Assembly (NCBI RefSeq): GCF_000215955.2
Contig: NZ_AFNV02000009.1
Location: 1 to 64,000, forward strand
Length of the DNA: 64,000 nucleotides
DNA from: Salinisphaera shabanensis E1L3A
GTDB lineage: Bacteria > Pseudomonadota > Gammaproteobacteria > Nevskiales > Salinisphaeraceae
Direction of reading: 5' to 3'
Below, piece after piece: positions 62,229 through 64,000 of the stretch. The notes beneath the pieces are model-generated. The model searched no databases. It was given only the letters and a program-made list of their open reading frames with translations, and was not told the origin of the DNA. The first letter of the stretch is position 1; each line of letters opens with the position of its first letter. A program made the translations under genes and the position numbers.

Positions 62229-63605
62229 CTACTGCGCAATCATCAGCGATTTGCTGTTGACGAACTCGCGCATGCCGAAGCCGCCGTGTTCGCGGCCATA
62301 TCCACTATCCTTCACGCCGCCGAAGGGCAGGTTCGGCTGGGCGATGTAGTAGCCGTTGATGCTAACCATGCCGGTATCGAAATGATCCCGGGCCAGCCGT
62401 TCGGCACGCTTCTCGTCTTCCGAGAAGATGCCGCCGCCCAGACCGTAGACCGAGTCGTTGGCGATACGAATCGCATCGGCCTCGTCCTTGGCACGAATCA
62501 ACGAGGCAACCGGGCCGAACAGTTCGCCGTCATAGGCCGGCATGCCGGGCGTGACGTTTTCGAGCACGGTCACCGGATAGAAATAGCCTTCGCGATCGGG
62601 CACTTCGCCGCCCGTGAGGCAGGTCGCGCCCTTCTCGATCGACTCCTTGACCTGGGCATGCAGGTTGTCGCGCAGGTCTTCACGCGCGATCGGGCCGAGC
62701 TGCGTGTTTTCGTCGCTCGGATCGCCGAACTCGACCTGCTTCATCTTCGCGAGATAGGCATCACGGAACTGCTCGTACACCGCGTCCACAACCACGAAAC
62801 GCTTGGCCGCAACACAGGTCTGGCCGTTGTTGTTGATACGACCGGTCACGCAGGCATCCACGGCCTTGTCGATATCGGCATCTTCGAGCACGAGGAAGGC
62901 ATCGTTGCTGCCGAGTTCCAGCACCGTCTTCTTGAGATGCTCGCCGGCGGCCGCGGCAATCTTGCGGCCGGTGGCCGCACTTCCGGTGAAGGTCACGCCG
63001 CGTACGCGCTTGTGCTCGGTGACCTGGCTGGCCTGGTCTTCCTGAATATAGAGCACGTTGAATACGTTCTCGGGCATGCCGGCTTCGCGGAAGATGTCTT
63101 CCAGCGCTTCGGCACAGCCCCAGACGTTGGGCGCATGTTTGAGCAGGACGGTATTGCCGGCCATCAGGTTGGCGATGGTGTAGCGAATGACCTGATAGAA
63201 CGGGAAGTTCCACGGCTGAATACCAAAGATCACACCGATCGGCTGATGGCTGACGAGTGCACGTCCGCCCGGCAGATCGCGTTCTTCGTCGGCAAGGAAG
63301 CTCGCCGCGTTATCGGCGCTGTAGTGGCAAATGCCCTGGCAGAGCTGGAGTTCACCGGGCGCCTGATTAATCGGCTTGCCCATTTCTTCGGTAATGAGCT
63401 TAGACAGGCGGTCCTGGTTCTCCACCAGCAAATCGCCGACCTTGCGGATCAGCGCGCCGCGTTCGTCGAACGAGCGCTGCTTCCAGTCGAGAAACGCTTC
63501 GTGCGTCTTTTCGATCTTGTCCTGCAGCTGCTGGTCGGAAATCGTTTCGAATTCGCGGATGACCTTGCCGGTCGCCGGGTTAATGGTTTTAACGCTATTT
63601 GACAC
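62229..63605 (-). CDS. NAD(P)-dependent succinate-semialdehyde-type dehydrogenase
   Basis: A 458-residue aldehyde dehydrogenase. NPATGKVIREFE starts the domain, IQPWNFPFYQVIRY is near 135, and TFTGSAATGRKIA near 210. LELGSNDAFLV holds the general-base Glu, with Ser where most members have Gly. NNGQTCVAAKR holds the catalytic Cys near 268. ELFGPVASLIRAKDEADAI and PFGGVKDSGYGREHG also fit. Closest to the short GabD/YneI type. The start is GTG 63605, with GGAG 6 bp upstream; the TTG at 63617 lies upstream of that site. Ends 38 bp from the terminator. Confidence 0.92.
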   Translation of the reverse strand: MSNSVKTINPATGKVIREFETISDQQLQDKIEKTHEAFLDWKQRSFDERGALIRKVGDLLVENQDRLSKLITEEMGKPINQAPGELQLCQGICHYSADNAASFLADEERDLPGGRALVSHQPIGVIFGIQPWNFPFYQVIRYTIANLMAGNTVLLKHAPNVWGCAEALEDIFREAGMPENVFNVLYIQEDQASQVTEHKRVRGVTFTGSAATGRKIAAAAGEHLKKTVLELGSNDAFLVLEDADIDKAVDACVTGRINNNGQTCVAAKRFVVVDAVYEQFRDAYLAKMKQVEFGDPSDENTQLGPIAREDLRDNLHAQVKESIEKGATCLTGGEVPDREGYFYPVTVLENVTPGMPAYDGELFGPVASLIRAKDEADAIRIANDSVYGLGGGIFSEDEKRAERLARDHFDTGMVSINGYYIAQPNLPFGGVKDSGYGREHGGFGMREFVNSKSLMIAQ

Positions 63606-63727
63606 GCTAGCCTCCAAAAAGGGCTATAAATGAACACCGTCGAGGATAGTGGTATCTGTCAAAGAATGCGTGTCGCGGGCTGTCGATTATTTGCCCGATC
63701 CTCCAAGCGCCGGGCTTCGCGCGGGCC

Positions 63728-64000
63728 TCAATGTCGATCCGAGCCGATATCCAACAACGACACGAACAGCGAAATAACGATCAGGCTGAACAGAAAGCTG
63801 AACCCACTCTGCGCCATCACCAGCACCCATGTATCCAGGTCCAATGGCCGGTAGGCCCCGCTCATCGAAAACTGGACGGATAACGACTGAACCAGCGCAT
63901 GGCCGCCGTCCAGCACGCCGGATTCACCGTTTGGCAGATGGAAGCGCCCCATTTTCGTGTAGACGAACGCCATCAGTAGCGCGGCGGTCGCATAGTTCTC
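63728..64000 (-). CDS. Membrane protein, C-terminal fragment at the window edge
   Basis: The frame is open from the end of the window (ENYATAALLMAFVYTKMG...). It contains a pore-loop-like segment SLSVQFSMSGAYRPLDLDTWVLVMAQSGFSFLF and a final helix SLIVISLFVSLL. This could be the end of an ion-channel-like protein, though the usual TVGYG filter is absent in the visible part. The 5' part lies outside. Confidence 0.5.
   Translation of the reverse strand, partial: ENYATAALLMAFVYTKMGRFHLPNGESGVLDGGHALVQSLSVQFSMSGAYRPLDLDTWVLVMAQSGFSFLFSLIVISLFVSLLDIGSDRH

Overview
The window is about 64 kb of a GC-rich gammaproteobacterial chromosome, probably a halophilic or marine member of the Salinisphaera type. 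That placement is inferred from the overall gene set (split class II ribonucleotide reductase NrdJa/NrdJb, Dnr/NsrR/Hmp nitric-oxide genes, RecBCD, SelO, many acidic proteins) and not from a phylogenetic marker. Most of it is ordinary chromosome, interrupted by one AT-rich accessory island and by several decayed genes.

Layout. 1-8.7 kb: the 3' part of a Pat-like acetyltransferase, a decayed metal-cation exporter, a DUF924 protein, a tandem repeat built around a tRNA-Arg(CCT) gene, a TetR regulator, two paralogous secreted repeat proteins, a lipoprotein and a porin. 9.4-20.6 kb: recC, a membrane endonuclease/phosphatase-fold gene, recB, a 931-bp non-coding spacer with inverted hairpins, and recD. 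20.6-27.6 kb: accessory island with a RelE/HigB-HigA toxin-antitoxin pair, a ParE remnant, a second diverged copy of the recD 3' end, a two-gene PARIS-type anti-phage system (AriA ATPase plus AriB TOPRIM/DUF4435 effector), two degenerate IS3-family copies, an unknown gene, a HepT/MntA (HEPN/MNT) pair and an orphan RHH-VbhA antitoxin. 27.7-37.7 kb: small housekeeping and signalling genes, including SelO, two diguanylate cyclases, a Zeta-like/ParD-like pair, a broken AtuA locus and an LDH/MDH-like dehydrogenase.

37.8-45.5 kb is a coherent nitric-oxide/low-oxygen block: NsrR, flavohaemoglobin Hmp with a coupled Rieske protein, a Dnr-type Crp/Fnr regulator, B12-dependent ribonucleotide reductase NrdJa/NrdJb, and BluB, which makes the lower ligand of B12. 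Two boxes with the same half-sites (TTGAC-N4-ATCAA) lie upstream of dnr and of nrdJa. Each has a -10-like hexamer at the spacing expected for class II FNR-type activation. 45.7-64 kb holds mostly independent units: a baeRF protein, an MFS exporter, a LysR-DoxX-VOC cluster, a third diguanylate cyclase, queE-queD, an enoyl-CoA hydratase, an HxlR regulator with a frameshifted NmrA-like target, an ion channel, a MOSC protein, an AraC regulator and a succinate-semialdehyde-type dehydrogenase.

The most interesting part is the island directly behind recD. It joins RecBCD, two toxin-antitoxin modules and PARIS, and it is bordered by a duplicated recD 3' end. The AriA there has an unusual Walker A motif (Arg where Gly is expected) and AriB has no ATG start.
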